NCBI RefSeq assembly: GCF_018861125.1
Contig: NZ_JAHKQN010000024.1
Span: 55,410 to 119,409, forward strand
Source: Cellulophaga baltica
GTDB taxonomy: Bacteria; Bacteroidota; Bacteroidia; Flavobacteriales; Flavobacteriaceae
DNA: 64,000 nt
Direction: 5' to 3'
Shown piece by piece: positions 63,961-64,000 of the stretch (the stretch's first letter is position 1; each line of letters opens with the position of its first letter). Position numbers and translations under genes: made by a program. The notes beneath the pieces were generated by a model. It worked only from the letters and a program-made list of their open reading frames with translations, did not search any database and was not told the DNA's origin.

Positions 63961-64000
63961 TTTACAATAATTTTTTAGAAGAAAAGAGGATTTTCAAATA

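Noticed and set aside
1..64000. CRISPR arrays, insertion sequences, prophage or integrative elements
   Set aside because: No regularly spaced repeats, transposase, integrase or phage structural genes were found on either strand.

Overview
The window comes from a Bacteroidetes chromosome, almost certainly a marine, alginate-degrading member of the Flavobacteriaceae. The base composition is AT-rich. Gene starts lack strong Shine-Dalgarno motifs, and several promoters match the Bacteroidetes TTTG / TAnnTTTG pattern. There are two SusC/SusD pairs, many lipoproteins, a bacillithiol deacetylase gene, fused CcsBA, DUF4290 next to murA, and PL7/PL17 alginate lyases. I saw no insertion sequence, prophage or CRISPR array.

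Left part (1-13.3 kb) is an alginate utilization locus on the minus strand. A PL17 oligoalginate lyase gene stands alone. It is followed by an operon of SusC, SusD, two surface lipoproteins with PKD domains, and a PL7 endolyase, then by a GntR/FadR-family regulator and a hexuronate-type MFS transporter cut by the window edge. In front of the PL17 gene, susC and the regulator gene lie tandem TGGT-N2-ACCA-type operators spaced exactly 13 bp apart. Each cluster runs into a TAnnTTTG -7 box. This looks like a complete, readable repression circuit: surface PL7 cuts alginate, SusCD imports oligomers, PL17 makes monomers, the MFS takes them into the cytoplasm, and the GntR protein probably senses a product.

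13.4-37.9 kb is mostly core and accessory metabolism: a Crp/Fnr regulator, a membrane fatty-acid hydroxylase, cytochrome bd oxidase (cydAB), an M28 peptidase, tRNA-His, a TPR sensor kinase, bshB1, CcsBA, a DUF2520-kdsC-maf-lipoprotein-MscS operon, and a large PIG-L protein followed by a 33-residue membrane peptide and a sodium:solute symporter. After a DUF2911 gene come an SRPBCC-SDR-photolyase operon and a GNAT acetyltransferase.

37.9-49.9 kb is a second SusC/SusD locus, with phosphoesterases instead of glycan lyases: a GDPD-like/alkaline phosphatase fusion and a calcineurin-like phosphoesterase. Beside it is a 1237-residue HTCS-like regulator whose phospho-acceptor His and Asp are both gone. 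I read this as a phosphoester-scavenging locus controlled by a regulator that has lost phosphorelay. It is the strongest candidate for something undescribed in the window.

50-64 kb holds two tandem PL7-type lipoprotein lyases outside the main locus. These are followed by housekeeping genes: a murA with Asp in place of the fosfomycin-target Cys, DUF4290, DUF493, a P-loop ATPase, recQ, fmt, HU, YqgE, an aminotransferase IV, a START-like protein and tRNA-Met(CAT). A lone PD-(D/E)XK nuclease and a TPR histidine kinase with its response regulator close the window.
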